From contig NZ_JAUSBX010000011.1 in assembly GCF_030651835.1 (NCBI RefSeq), positions 62,001 through 126,000 of the forward strand: DNA of 64,000 bases. Direction: 5' to 3'. The stretch is from Methylicorpusculum sp. Its GTDB lineage: Bacteria; Pseudomonadota; Gammaproteobacteria; Methylococcales; Methylomonadaceae. The notes beneath the pieces are model-generated. The model saw only the letters and a list, made by a program, of their open reading frames with translations, searched no databases and was not told the origin of the DNA. Of this stretch, positions 39,321 to 47,021 are shown piece after piece. Each line of letters begins with the position of its first letter. The stretch's first letter is position 1. Made by a program: the position numbers and the translations under genes.

Positions 39321-39702
39321 TTAGACACGAAATACTGTTGACGGCAGCAGTAATCGATCAGACTGACCCGGCAATGATATACAGCCAAAATGCTGGTAAA
39401 AACCAACAGTAGCCTTGTTTTTAGCATGAACAACGTTGCCGACCACTGCCAACGTTGTAGTGACGCTTATCACTTTTTGGCAGGCATCTACCAAAAGAAT
39501 TGACCCTAAACCTTTTCCCTGAAAGTGGCTGTCTCAGGCCAGCGCCCAATCAGCTCAACTGGAACAGGATAATGGGGAAGCGTCTTGGCTAATGACAGCG
39601 GCAAATCTGAGCAACTCACGCTACCTGTGCTCAACGTATAAATCCAGCCAATCGATCAGCATCATGAACCGAAGTAGCAATAAATACTCTAGCAACATTT
39701 CG
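39321..39702 (-). pseudogene. Decayed GNAT-family toxin (TacT/AtaT-like)
   Basis: Conceptual translation in three frames gives RNVARVFIATSVHDADRLAG, then YTLSTGSVSCSDLPLSL...YPVPVELIGRWPET, then GLGSILLVDACQKV...VVHAKNKATVGFYQHFGC and LLLPSTVFRV. This matches the GNAT acetyltransferase toxins that pair with DUF1778 antitoxins: the FYTLS strand, the P-V-P-V-LIGR strand, the acetyl-CoA loop KGLG and the FYQHFGF-like helix. Two single-base frameshifts (after LAGF and after FREK) and loss of roughly the first 40 residues make it nonfunctional. It directly follows the antitoxin remnant. Confidence 0.72.
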
Positions 39703-39703
39703 T

Positions 39704-39967
39704 TTAATGCCTTGTAAAGGCCTTTTTCAATGCGGGAGTGGGCTGTGTTTGGACATCGAGTACTGCCAAAAGCCACGAAAATCCTCTGGTCGTAACGTAA
39801 CACTTTCGTTCGCCTGTACAACTTTCTCTACGGAGGTTATCGCGTGGAGATAGCACGAACTCAGAAATACTGACATGAGAGTAAGTAGCCGCTTTGTTGA
39901 GCAATTCGCTTGCACGAATATCCCAGCGAATATTAAGAAGGTTTTCTTCGACAGTAGAATTTGCCAT
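39704..39967 (-). pseudogene. Decayed DUF1778 (TacA-like) antitoxin
   Basis: It starts MANSTVEENLLNIRWDIRAS and continues LLNKAATYSHVSISEFVLS, the ribbon-helix-helix part of DUF1778. A frameshift then moves the homologous sequence to another frame (HAITSVEKVVQANESV and TLRPEDFRGFW). A second shift restores the first frame for LDVQTQPTPALKKAF, the usual toxin-neutralising C-terminal tail. The annotated reading frame is open, but the middle is scrambled. A TATA-like -10 lies upstream near 39985-39995. With the toxin remnant it forms a dead type II toxin-antitoxin module. Confidence 0.68.
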
Positions 39968-40155
39968 TCGAAAATCCAAATTTATTTATATACTGTAATT
40001 GTGCGATTATTGTGAGTTCAGTTCAAGAGGTATCTGACGGCAGTATACTATGCCAGCTCCAGACCAAAACTTTTAACGACGACTTTCCGTCTTGATTAAG
40101 GTTGTTCTTTAGAATTAACTGTCCGTTTAATGATGAATTGTTGTCATTAAATCAG

Positions 40156-40478
40156 ATGGAACAATTGGCTGAAACGGGGCGTTATGAAAAGCTTTGCATA
40201 ACGGCAGCAACTCTCAATTTGAAGAGAAAAAAGGGCTGGGGGAAGCGTTTTGAGGATGTCGGCAGCAGGGATGCTGCTGTCAAGCCCCCATGGAAGGGTT
40301 TACGGCGTTCCTCAAAAGGCTTTTCCCAGCCCAAAATGACGCCGAAAAGATCAAACTGAGAATTGCTGGCATAACGGCGGCCAAACAAACTGTCGCCGAA
40401 CAGCACCTGTTACAAAGACGCAAACTGGCTTTATTTAGGACTAACCAAGGTAAGGGTTTTGTGGATTATTTACAATAA
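40156..40478 (+). pseudogene. Small ORF interrupted by MITE copy B
   Basis: The frame begins MEQLAETGRYEKLCIT (an upstream TTG at 40102 is also in frame) and is cut by a 164-bp element at 40205. Removing the element and one copy of the 9-bp duplication GCATAACGG restores a single frame: ...KLCITAAKQTVAEQHLLQ...GKGFVDYLQ and a TAA at 40476. The restored product is about 57 residues, of unknown function and with no motif I recognise. That the frame closes exactly supports a recent insertion. Confidence 0.6.
40205..40368 (+). mobile_element. MITE-like element, CAGCAA family, copy B (164 bp, short form)
   Basis: The ends are CAGCAACTCTCAATTTGA and TCAAACTGAGAATTGCTG. An exact 9-bp duplication GCATAACGG flanks it (40196-40204 and 40369-40377; a tenth base C also matches). 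Inner arms GGGCTGGGGGAAGC and GCTTTTCCCAGCCC, then TTTTGAGGA and TCCTCAAAA, pair. The core contains hairpin GCAGCAGGGATGCTGC and CCCCCATGGAAGGG. It interrupts a small ORF. Confidence 0.88.
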
Positions 40479-40609
40479 AACGGACGGGGAAGCCAGATAC
40501 CTTTTTTGCTATTGCGTTGCTAATCACTGTTAGACTGTCATCGAGTGGATCACATCCAGACTCAATTTAACTCCCGCTACAGAACCGAAACACTTTTGCA
40601 CTGAGCCTG

Positions 40610-41725
40610 ATGAAACCTCAAAAACCAATCGCTATATTATTGACGCTCAGCCTGATTCCGTTGCTATGGACCTTTCTAGGCGTTATTTTGATGTTTGTAA
40701 GCACTGATAAGATTGGAACCTTATCTGAGGCCTTATCCAACTTGCTGCTGATTTTTTTAAGTGCTTTGCTAATCGCTTTATTACTTAGTCGGTTTTATTC
40801 AGGCAAGCTCAAACGCATCATGGATGGGCATGCAGAAAACAGAGACACGAAGGCCAAACAATCCCAAGATATCAGCAAAGAAACTCAAGCGACCCGTTTA
40901 GGCAGATCCGCTAACGAGTTAATGGCAAAAACAAATGTTAGCCAGCAGTCTTCCGGGATTGGACTCGTTGAAACCGGCCACCGTAAACTTGAAGTATTGA
41001 TTGCCGATGACAACGCGATCAACCGTTTATTACTTCAGAAACAATTGGAACCTTATGATTTATGGGTCACGGAAACCAAGGATGGCACCGAAGCCCATGA
41101 CGCTTTATTAAAAAAACGTTTCGATCTGGTGCTCCTGGATTTGAAAATGCCCGGATATACAGGCCACGAATTGATCAAAATCATCAGAGCAAAGGAATCA
41201 CTTAACGTGGATACGCCTGTCGTTGCAATAACCGCACATGCACAAAAAGAACAATTAAGCGGCATTATCGCTGAAGGGTTTGATGAATGCCTGATCAAGC
41301 CTGTTTTACGCGAACACTTGGACGAAACGCTGAGCTTATGGCTGCCGATGTCCCTGGAAACAGATAAAAAAAGGGGCTATGCCGAACAACTGCTTGCCAA
41401 GACTCATAACGACACTAACCTGGCCGCGACATTATTAACAAAACTTTGCGAAGAACTGCCTCAATTATCCGCTCAAGCATCAACCCTGTTTAACAAGAAA
41501 GACTTTCATGAGACGCGCAATCTTATTCACAAGCTTCATGGATCGGTCAGTTTCTGCGGACTGACGAACTTTCAAGCTATTGCACGTCAAATTGAGGACG
41601 GATTGTTGTCTCAAAATTACGCATCGATAGAAACTGACTTTCAGCAACTTAATACGCTAATACAACACTTATTGGACATAAAGCAGGAAATCCTAAACGT
41701 TATTAATGGCGAAAATTCGCAATAG
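40610..41725 (+). CDS. Membrane-anchored REC-HPt protein without kinase domain
   Basis: A 371-residue protein. Two N-terminal membrane helices (about 6-32 and 40-62) are followed by a polar linker (about 65-125) and a REC domain (about 127-245): IADDNAINRLLL, phospho-Asp in LVLLDLKMPG, Thr in VAITAH, Lys in CLIKPV. An HPt domain (about 270-365) has phospho-His in LIHKLHGSVSF. It looks like a BarA/GacS-type hybrid kinase from which sensor, HAMP, HisKA and HATPase are missing. It could act as a membrane phosphorelay intermediate or be a degraded kinase. The stop lies inside the target duplication of MITE copy C. Confidence 0.85.
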   Translation: MKPQKPIAILLTLSLIPLLWTFLGVILMFVSTDKIGTLSEALSNLLLIFLSALLIALLLSRFYSGKLKRIMDGHAENRDTKAKQSQDISKETQATRLGRSANELMAKTNVSQQSSGIGLVETGHRKLEVLIADDNAINRLLLQKQLEPYDLWVTETKDGTEAHDALLKKRFDLVLLDLKMPGYTGHELIKIIRAKESLNVDTPVVAITAHAQKEQLSGIIAEGFDECLIKPVLREHLDETLSLWLPMSLETDKKRGYAEQLLAKTHNDTNLAATLLTKLCEELPQLSAQASTLFNKKDFHETRNLIHKLHGSVSFCGLTNFQAIARQIEDGLLSQNYASIETDFQQLNTLIQHLLDIKQEILNVINGENSQ

Positions 41726-41728
41726 CGC

Positions 41729-41930
41729 CAGCAATTCTCATTATGAAGGGGAAAAAGCTTTTTGAGCATGTCGGCAGCAGGGCAGATTTTTATTCCGGAT
41801 AAAGTCTGAATTCCACCCTCCTTGGCGGTCAGATGCTGCTGTCAAGACCCCACGAAAGGGTTTACGGTGTTCCTCGAAAGGCTTTCCCCAACCCAAAATG
41901 ACGCTAAAAATATCAAGCTGGAAAAGGCTG
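41729..41930 (+). mobile_element. MITE-like element, CAGCAA family, copy C (202 bp, long form, degraded)
   Basis: The left end CAGCAATTCTCATTATGA is clear; the right end TCAAGCTGGAAAAGGCTG is degenerate. Flanks CAATAGCGC (41720-41728) and CAATAGTGC (41931-41939) are a 9-bp duplication with one transition, so this is probably the oldest copy. It carries the same extra segment as copy A (GCAGATTTTTATTCC and CACCCTCCTTGGCGGTCAGA). The left duplication contains the TAG stop of the REC-HPt gene. Confidence 0.78.
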
Positions 41931-41949
41931 CAATAGTGCCTAATAAGTT

Positions 41950-42240
41950 TCAATATTTATTTTTATTTTTTACGAACAACTCAAACTCGCCCGGCGGTAA
42001 GGGCCTGCTGAAAAAATACCTTTGTACTTCATCACACCCCTTCTCTGTCAAATATTCAAGTTGCTCTGAAGTCTCGACGCCCTCGGCTTCATGAATGACT
42101 TCGCGCGCAAAAGACTGATCGATCTTAATCGTGTAAATAGTGAACCGCTTCAGATAATTTAAGAATGAATGCCGGTACCGAAATCATAAATTGACATCCG
42201 GATGCCTGCTTCATAAAGCCTGTTTATTATTGCAATGGCA
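41950..42240 (-). pseudogene. Remnant of an EAL-domain (c-di-GMP phosphodiesterase) C-terminus
   Basis: Two minus-strand frames together read FGAIAIINRLYEAGIRMSIYDFGTG, then LNYLKRFTIYTIKIDQSFARE...EGVETSEQLEYLTEKGCDEVQ and RYFFSRPLPPGEFE, ending at a TGA at 41950-41952. These are the DFGTGYSSL, LKIDRSF, AEGVET and CDxxQGYxFSRP regions of an EAL domain. A frameshift follows DFGTG, and about 40 residues before EGVET are deleted. It may be the far end of the gene whose start is the fragment at 42390-42791. Confidence 0.7.
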
Positions 42241-42389
42241 CCAAAACGCAGCGCACTATAGCCTGATTACACAAACTTAAGGCCGCATAAAAATGATTGA
42301 TTTGCGTTGTTTTTTTCATTGAAGCTGTGGCAGGAAATGTCTTGCAACGATGCGATCAGTTGCAGCGGTCTAGCTTCAGCGTCTCGTAA

Positions 42390-42791
42390 TCATTTGATGT
42401 TGAAAAGTACATCAACGGTTTTCCCGCATTTGGTAATCAAGCGTATATCGAACTGACATGACTCGGCTTCTCCATTCAAAAACGAGTGTAGCTCAAGATT
42501 TTGCTGCCTTTGCTCCGATTTTCCGCTTTTCTCCATTACCAAAACCTTATCGAGAGAACGATGTGGTTTCAACAGCCTCGGCAAAAAAGCAAGTAAGCAA
42601 CTGCTGGTCATAATTACACTCAAAACCATCAGAATTTCGGTAAAACCTTCTTGCGGTAAATCGTTTAAAACCCGGGAAAAAAGATAGCCAAAAGCTGCGA
42701 TCCAGATACATAAAAGCGCAGCGTAAAGAGTTTCGGTAAAATCGGACTTACATAAAGAATATTTGTTCTTCACCGCATTATTCTTATTCAT
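42390..42791 (-). CDS. Small two-helix membrane protein, possibly truncated sensor with PAS start
   Basis: A 133-residue ORF. Two membrane helices are visible (about 22-40 and 53-72). The end, FLNGEAESCQFDIRLITKCGKTVDVLFNIK, resembles the middle of a PAS domain (…DIRLI.K.G...V). Beyond the stop, in-frame-like QLIASLQDIS resembles a PAS end. Together with the EAL remnant 150 bp further downstream it suggests a decayed membrane PAS-GGDEF-EAL protein. It may also be a short real protein; no function can be given. Confidence 0.45.
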   Translation of the reverse strand: MNKNNAVKNKYSLCKSDFTETLYAALLCIWIAAFGYLFSRVLNDLPQEGFTEILMVLSVIMTSSCLLAFLPRLLKPHRSLDKVLVMEKSGKSEQRQQNLELHSFLNGEAESCQFDIRLITKCGKTVDVLFNIK

Positions 42792-43055
42792 ATTGCACGG
42801 TTCACGGTATCTGTCAGCCTTGAGTTTAGTTTCAGACTGGCTCGATATTCAATCACCTGTAAGCCGATCCCTGTAGACATCCCAGGAAATTAACACTTAA
42901 CAGCGTTGTTGGGGCTATTAGACAAGCCGAGGAAAAAGATGAAAAAAATATAAAATGAGATCTCTACTCTTTATGCTAATCTGAATTAATCCAGTTTTTC
43001 TGATGGAAGTTTCAGGCAGAATGATGGAACTCAATCGCAATTCTACAACTTATCT

Positions 43056-43544
43056 TTATCCAAGCACTCGGACTGACTTCCAGTATTTACTCGCCCAATA
43101 TCGGTCATCCAGACTGGAAATAGCGACGCCTTTGGTAGAGGATACATGCATGAATCGTCTGCGCTCTAGATAAATGCCGACATGGTTTTGCGTGGGCTCG
43201 GTCTTGAAAAACACCAGATCACCGGCTTTCAATTCATTCTGGCGAACCGGAAAACCGGTTTGAGACTGATGACCGGAAGAGCGGGGTAAACGAATGCCTA
43301 GCTTTTGCTGATAGGTCAAATAAACAAAGCCTGAACAATCAACACCTGTTTTCGATAAGCCGCCATTTCTGTAACGAACGGATGCCCATTCCTGAAACTG
43401 CTCATAGAACAGTTTCTTTAATACAGGTTCGGAATAGGTCAAACGCGGCACCGGTACCTCCGGTTTATTTGGCTGACTGGCGCATCCAAATAACATCAGT
43501 GCCGGTAAAATGATCTGGATCAATTTAATTAACAAACAGCGCAT
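43056..43544 (-). CDS. NlpC/P60 family lipoprotein, cell-wall endopeptidase
   Basis: A 162-residue lipoprotein. A signal peptide with lipobox LFGC (Cys about 21) is followed by an NlpC/P60 domain (about 45-162). The catalytic Cys is in GVDCSGFVYLTYQ, the His in QNHVGIYL, with FMHVSSTKGV following. Spr/MepS-type enzymes cleave D-Glu-diaminopimelate or cross-links during peptidoglycan growth. It is the first of a minus-strand run with the OmpA-like lipoprotein, about 180 bp apart. Confidence 0.9.
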   Translation of the reverse strand: MRCLLIKLIQIILPALMLFGCASQPNKPEVPVPRLTYSEPVLKKLFYEQFQEWASVRYRNGGLSKTGVDCSGFVYLTYQQKLGIRLPRSSGHQSQTGFPVRQNELKAGDLVFFKTEPTQNHVGIYLERRRFMHVSSTKGVAISSLDDRYWASKYWKSVRVLG

Positions 43545-43726
43545 GGCGTTGCATCACGGGTCAATAAACATAAGAAAGACTATACCGCAGGGTCAATGCC
43601 AATAAACTAAAATTTTTGGCAAAACCGAAACCAATGAACCGCAAATTAGGTGCTGAATTACCAGCACCTAAAGATTGCTGAAACCAAGAGCCCTGCACCA
43701 CTAATACAACCTCATCGAATATAGAC

Positions 43727-44545
43727 TTACCTTGGATAGACCGGTTGCTGTGGATACTGCTGTTGCGGAAATTGTTGTTGTGGGTATTGCTGCTGAGGGT
43801 AGCCGCCTTGTGGGGGGTAGCTTTGCTGTTGCGGATAACCTTGTTGCTGCTGTTGTTGTGGGTAAGCACCTTGAGGTTGCTGCTGAGGCGCAGGCGTTTG
43901 ATTTGCCACGATGGCCAGTTCGACACGTCTGTTGATAGACCGATTTGCCTCACTGTTATTCGGAACTTTGGGCATGGATTTACCCATACCTTGCTGGGTA
44001 ATCCGATTATAAGCAACACCGCGTTGAGTCAAGTAATTGGAAACACTAGAAGCTCTCTGATCCGATAGCTTTAAATTGTAACTTTCACTGCCTTTGTCGT
44101 CAGTATGGCCGGTAACGCTGATCCTGGATTCAGGGTAGTGATTCAACACATTAGCAACAGAATCCAGCGCCGTAAAAGCCTGGGGCGTCAGTTGAGCAGA
44201 ATCAAAACCAAAAGTAATATTGTCAGGCATGGTCAGATTGAGCGTGTTTTCTGCCGTTCTCTGCACTTCAATCCCTGTACCCTGTAATGATTCACGCATT
44301 TCCTGCTCCTGATGATCCATATAAGCGCCAATCCCTGCACCCAGCAAGCCACCTGCCAAGGCTCCCCATCCTGCGTTTTGAAGATCATTTCCTCCAAACA
44401 ATGTTCCCGCTCCAGCGCCCACTGCGGCTCCAATACCGGCCCCTTTAGCCGTTGTACTGATTCGTGACTCTCCTGTGTAAGGATCTGTCACACAACCTGC
44501 CAGCAAAGTTGAACTGATAGCAAACATGACCCATTTATTTTTCAT
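43727..44545 (-). CDS. OmpA-family lipoprotein (YiaD-like) with Gln/Pro-rich tail
   Basis: A 272-residue protein. Lipobox LLAGC (Cys about 18) is followed by a glycine-zipper region (about 35-80, AGIGAAVGAGAGTLFGG, GGLLGAGIGAYMD) and an OmpA peptidoglycan-binding domain (about 105-215, FGFDSAQLTPQAF, GHTDDKGSESYNLKLSDQRA, NRRVEL). The tail from about 218 is almost only Gln, Pro, Tyr and Gly in short PQQQ/YPQQ repeats. It anchors the outer membrane to peptidoglycan. The tail is low-complexity and possibly length-variable. Confidence 0.88.
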   Translation of the reverse strand: MKNKWVMFAISSTLLAGCVTDPYTGESRISTTAKGAGIGAAVGAGAGTLFGGNDLQNAGWGALAGGLLGAGIGAYMDHQEQEMRESLQGTGIEVQRTAENTLNLTMPDNITFGFDSAQLTPQAFTALDSVANVLNHYPESRISVTGHTDDKGSESYNLKLSDQRASSVSNYLTQRGVAYNRITQQGMGKSMPKVPNNSEANRSINRRVELAIVANQTPAPQQQPQGAYPQQQQQQGYPQQQSYPPQGGYPQQQYPQQQFPQQQYPQQPVYPR

Positions 44546-44769
44546 ATGAACATACCCGAATAGTTAGAAATAGTTGGTCAACATCGAAATTGGCAACTGA
44601 TCTTGCCAAAATCAAAGTGATAGCCTAGAAAATAAAAATAAAGCTAAGCTGAATAAAAAGTTTTATGCTGCAGGCGACCAGGCAAATGGACATTGACATT
44701 ATACTTTTTTAACCCGAAAACCTCGAAACACAAGTCATCTAGCGATCTTATGCCAAAAAGCCGGAACGG

Positions 44770-45258
44770 TCATAAACGCGTATTTGATATCAAAATTTTC
44801 AGCGCCTCTATAACAGTTTGTTGCCTCACTTCACTTCGACCGCCGGAAAACAAGAATTTTTGACAGAAAATCTCATTGCGAATAGAGGCCCAAGCAATAT
44901 AAACAGTTCCAACCGGTTTTTCCTCGGTCCCGCCGTCTGGCCCTGCAATACCTGTTACAGCAACCGCTTGTGTCGCCGAGCTGTTTTTCAACGCACCCAA
45001 GGCCATCTCTGTCGCTGTTTCAGAACTGACCGCACCAAATGTTGCCAATGATTGCGGCTTAACGCCTAACATTTGAATTTTCGAAGCATTGCTATAGGTT
45101 ACAAAACCTCGATCAAACCAAGCAGAACTCCCGGGGATCTCGGTCAACGTTTGGGCAATACCTCCGCCGGTACAAGACTCGGCAGTAACAATGACCTCGC
45201 CTTTACTTTTGAAAAGGACGCCTAAATCTTTTGCCAATCTAACTGAGTGAGTGTCCAT
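44770..45258 (-). CDS. pncC: Nicotinamide-nucleotide amidohydrolase PncC (CinA C-terminal family)
   Basis: A 162-residue stand-alone CinA C-terminal domain. Motifs are TAESCTGGGIAQTLTEIPGSSAWFDRGFVTYSN and VAVTGIAGPDGGTEEKPVGTVYIA. It deamidates nicotinamide mononucleotide to nicotinate mononucleotide in pyridine-nucleotide recycling. Length matches E. coli PncC. In many relatives it precedes recA; recA is not in this window. Confidence 0.93.
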   Translation of the reverse strand: MDTHSVRLAKDLGVLFKSKGEVIVTAESCTGGGIAQTLTEIPGSSAWFDRGFVTYSNASKIQMLGVKPQSLATFGAVSSETATEMALGALKNSSATQAVAVTGIAGPDGGTEEKPVGTVYIAWASIRNEIFCQKFLFSGGRSEVRQQTVIEALKILISNTRL

Positions 45259-45556
45259 TAAGCCTGATTGAAAAAATGAAAGGTGAGATAGCTAGCTAAT
45301 GATTATAACGATATTTCAGCTCTAACTTTTTTTCCCTAGTCGACCGCATCATGTCGGCAGGGATTGCCGAAATCCAGACCCCATGGACAGCCCGAAGCTT
45401 ACCCTCCTTGGAGCTGGATACCCGTTTACAGACGGACATGACGGGTTTATGTATTTAGCTAAAACAGCTTGCTAATCAGGTAATGATTTGTGCCTCAACC
45501 GGCATGAGGAAATGAGAAAGCTATCCTTCTCATTTCCACTTCATCCGCTTGCTTGA
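45259..45556. other. Noncoding gap with one palindromic element
   Basis: About 298 bp between pncC and the NTF2-like gene. It contains the imperfect palindrome at 45347-45443 and otherwise nothing recognisable. Confidence 0.4.
45347..45443. repeat. Palindromic intergenic element related to the MITE cores
   Basis: The left arm CATCATGTCGGC...AATCCAG (45347-45377) and right arm CTGGATA...GGACATGACG (45414-45443) are imperfect inverted repeats. The left arm contains hairpin TCGGCAGGGATTGCCGA and is followed by CCCCATGGA; both features resemble the cores of the two MITE families. No clear terminal duplication was found, and only one copy is in this window. Confidence 0.45.
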
Positions 45557-45964
45557 TTAACCGCTAACTTGTGCGATCCAATCTTTCAGATTGTAATAGT
45601 TGGTAATACGGGCTACTTTATTGTCACGGATTTCAAAAAAAGCACCCGCAGGCAAACGGTATTTCTGACCTTCCGCTTCCGGCAAACCTTCATCCGTTTT
45701 TAAATATTCACCCAAAACCACAAACTCAGCCGCGGCCCGCTTTCCATCTGCAGATGCCATGATTACCATGTCAACCAGCTGTTCTTTATAGTTATTATTC
45801 ATACAGGCCATGAACTGTTTAAACGCCGCCTTGCCGACTTGGCGGTCGCCTTGATTGATGTCATGCACCACATCATCTGTCAACAGGCTTAAAAAAGTAT
45901 CCATATCACCCGAATTGAAAGCGTTGTAGTAATTTTGTATGAGGTTTATGGTTTCTTGATTCAT
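45557..45964 (-). CDS. NTF2-like / SnoaL-fold protein
   Basis: A 135-residue NTF2-like domain: INLIQNYYNAFNSGDMDTFLSLLTDDVVHDINQGD...GKAAFKQFMACMN, then RAAAEFVVLGEYL and FFEIRDNKVARITNYYNLKDWIAQ. This resembles the SnoaL/ketosteroid isomerase-like group with a HD...NQG pattern. Substrate unknown. It lies downstream of miaA, where hfq is found in many gammaproteobacteria. It probably has its own promoter in the 113-bp gap. Confidence 0.82.
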   Translation of the reverse strand: MNQETINLIQNYYNAFNSGDMDTFLSLLTDDVVHDINQGDRQVGKAAFKQFMACMNNNYKEQLVDMVIMASADGKRAAAEFVVLGEYLKTDEGLPEAEGQKYRLPAGAFFEIRDNKVARITNYYNLKDWIAQVSG

Positions 45965-46077
45965 ATCTATCTCGAGTAAGTTGAACTTTAAACGGGGTAT
46001 TTTATAGTTTTAAACCTGAGTTCGCCTAACAAAAATGGCGACAGACTCGATGAAGAGTAACTATTATTTTTCTAAAG

Positions 46078-47001
46078 TCATGACAAAAACGGCCTTAAAT
46101 GCTGCAAGACCTGCTCTACCAGGTTTTCCTCTGCTGATTCAAACCAATGCGCATCCGATTCCCTGCGCAGCCAGGTAAACTGACGCTTGGCTAACTGACG
46201 GGTGGCGGCAATACCTTTTTCTACCATTGTTGCGTAGTCATCTTCGCCTTTAAGATAAGACCAAATCTGACGATAGCCCACAGCCCTGATGGAAGGCAGT
46301 TTTTCGCTCAGGTCGCCTCGCTGAAAAAGCCCCTTCACTTCATCGATAAATCCCTGATCCAGCATCTGCATAAATCGTTGCGCAATCATCTGATGGAGCT
46401 GCTTACGGTCATCTGGAGCAACAATGATTTTGGCCATTTTAAAAGGCAAGCTATTGGCTTGACCGGCCTTGATTAAATCGCTGATCGGCCTACCGGTTAG
46501 CTCATACACTTCCAATGCTCGCTGGACGCGTTGCGGATCGTTAGGATGAATACGCAGAGCTGCAACAGGATCAATGAGGGCAAGGCGCCTGTGCATGGCC
46601 TCTTTGCCCAATTCCAGGCAGTCTTTATCCAACCGGTTTCTTACCGCTTCATCAGCCACAGGCAATTGTGCCAATCCCTGGGTCAACGCATTGAAATACA
46701 GCATGGTGCCGCCTACCAGAATCGGCAGTTTGCCTCGAGCCTGAATTTGATCAATCAAGCTCAGCGCCTGATTCCGGAAAGCGCCTGTTGAAAACGATTC
46801 GGCTGGATCGATAATATCAATCAGATGATGCGGAATTTCAGCCCGCTCAGCCAGACTCGGTTTAGCCGTACCTATATCCATCCCTTTGTAAACAAGGGCC
46901 GAGTCGACACTGATTATTTCGCCGTTTAAACGCCTCGCCAGTTCCATTGCCAAAGCCGACTTCCCTGATGCGGTCGGCCCCATGATGCCAATCACGGCCA
47001 T
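46078..47001 (-). CDS. miaA: tRNA dimethylallyltransferase MiaA
   Basis: A 307-residue protein from the ATG at 47001 with AGGA just upstream; a TTG at 47019 in the same frame is less likely. Walker A is GPTASGKSALAM, followed by ISVDSALVYKGMDIGTAKP, the DSxQ/substrate region, and the C-terminal AATRQLAKRQFTWLR. It adds a dimethylallyl group to A37 of tRNAs reading UNN codons. The mutL stop is 20 bp upstream, the usual mutL-miaA pair. hfq does not follow. Confidence 0.95.
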   Translation of the reverse strand: MAVIGIMGPTASGKSALAMELARRLNGEIISVDSALVYKGMDIGTAKPSLAERAEIPHHLIDIIDPAESFSTGAFRNQALSLIDQIQARGKLPILVGGTMLYFNALTQGLAQLPVADEAVRNRLDKDCLELGKEAMHRRLALIDPVAALRIHPNDPQRVQRALEVYELTGRPISDLIKAGQANSLPFKMAKIIVAPDDRKQLHQMIAQRFMQMLDQGFIDEVKGLFQRGDLSEKLPSIRAVGYRQIWSYLKGEDDYATMVEKGIAATRQLAKRQFTWLRRESDAHWFESAEENLVEQVLQHLRPFLS

Positions 47002-47021
47002 TTCTTCCTGTTTAAACAAGC

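Noticed and set aside
40102-40359. 85-residue ORF running into MITE copy B
   Set aside because: Its C-terminal half is translated from the mobile element; it is better described as an interrupted small ORF.
43735-43890. Tandem repeats that might be a CRISPR array
   Set aside because: The repeats are short codons for Gln/Pro/Tyr inside the OmpA-like gene; there are no unique spacers or regular repeat length.
43561-44019. 152-residue minus-strand ORF overlapping the OmpA-like gene
   Set aside because: It is another frame of the Gln/Pro repeat region and has no family features; the OmpA-like frame carries a signal peptide and a full domain.
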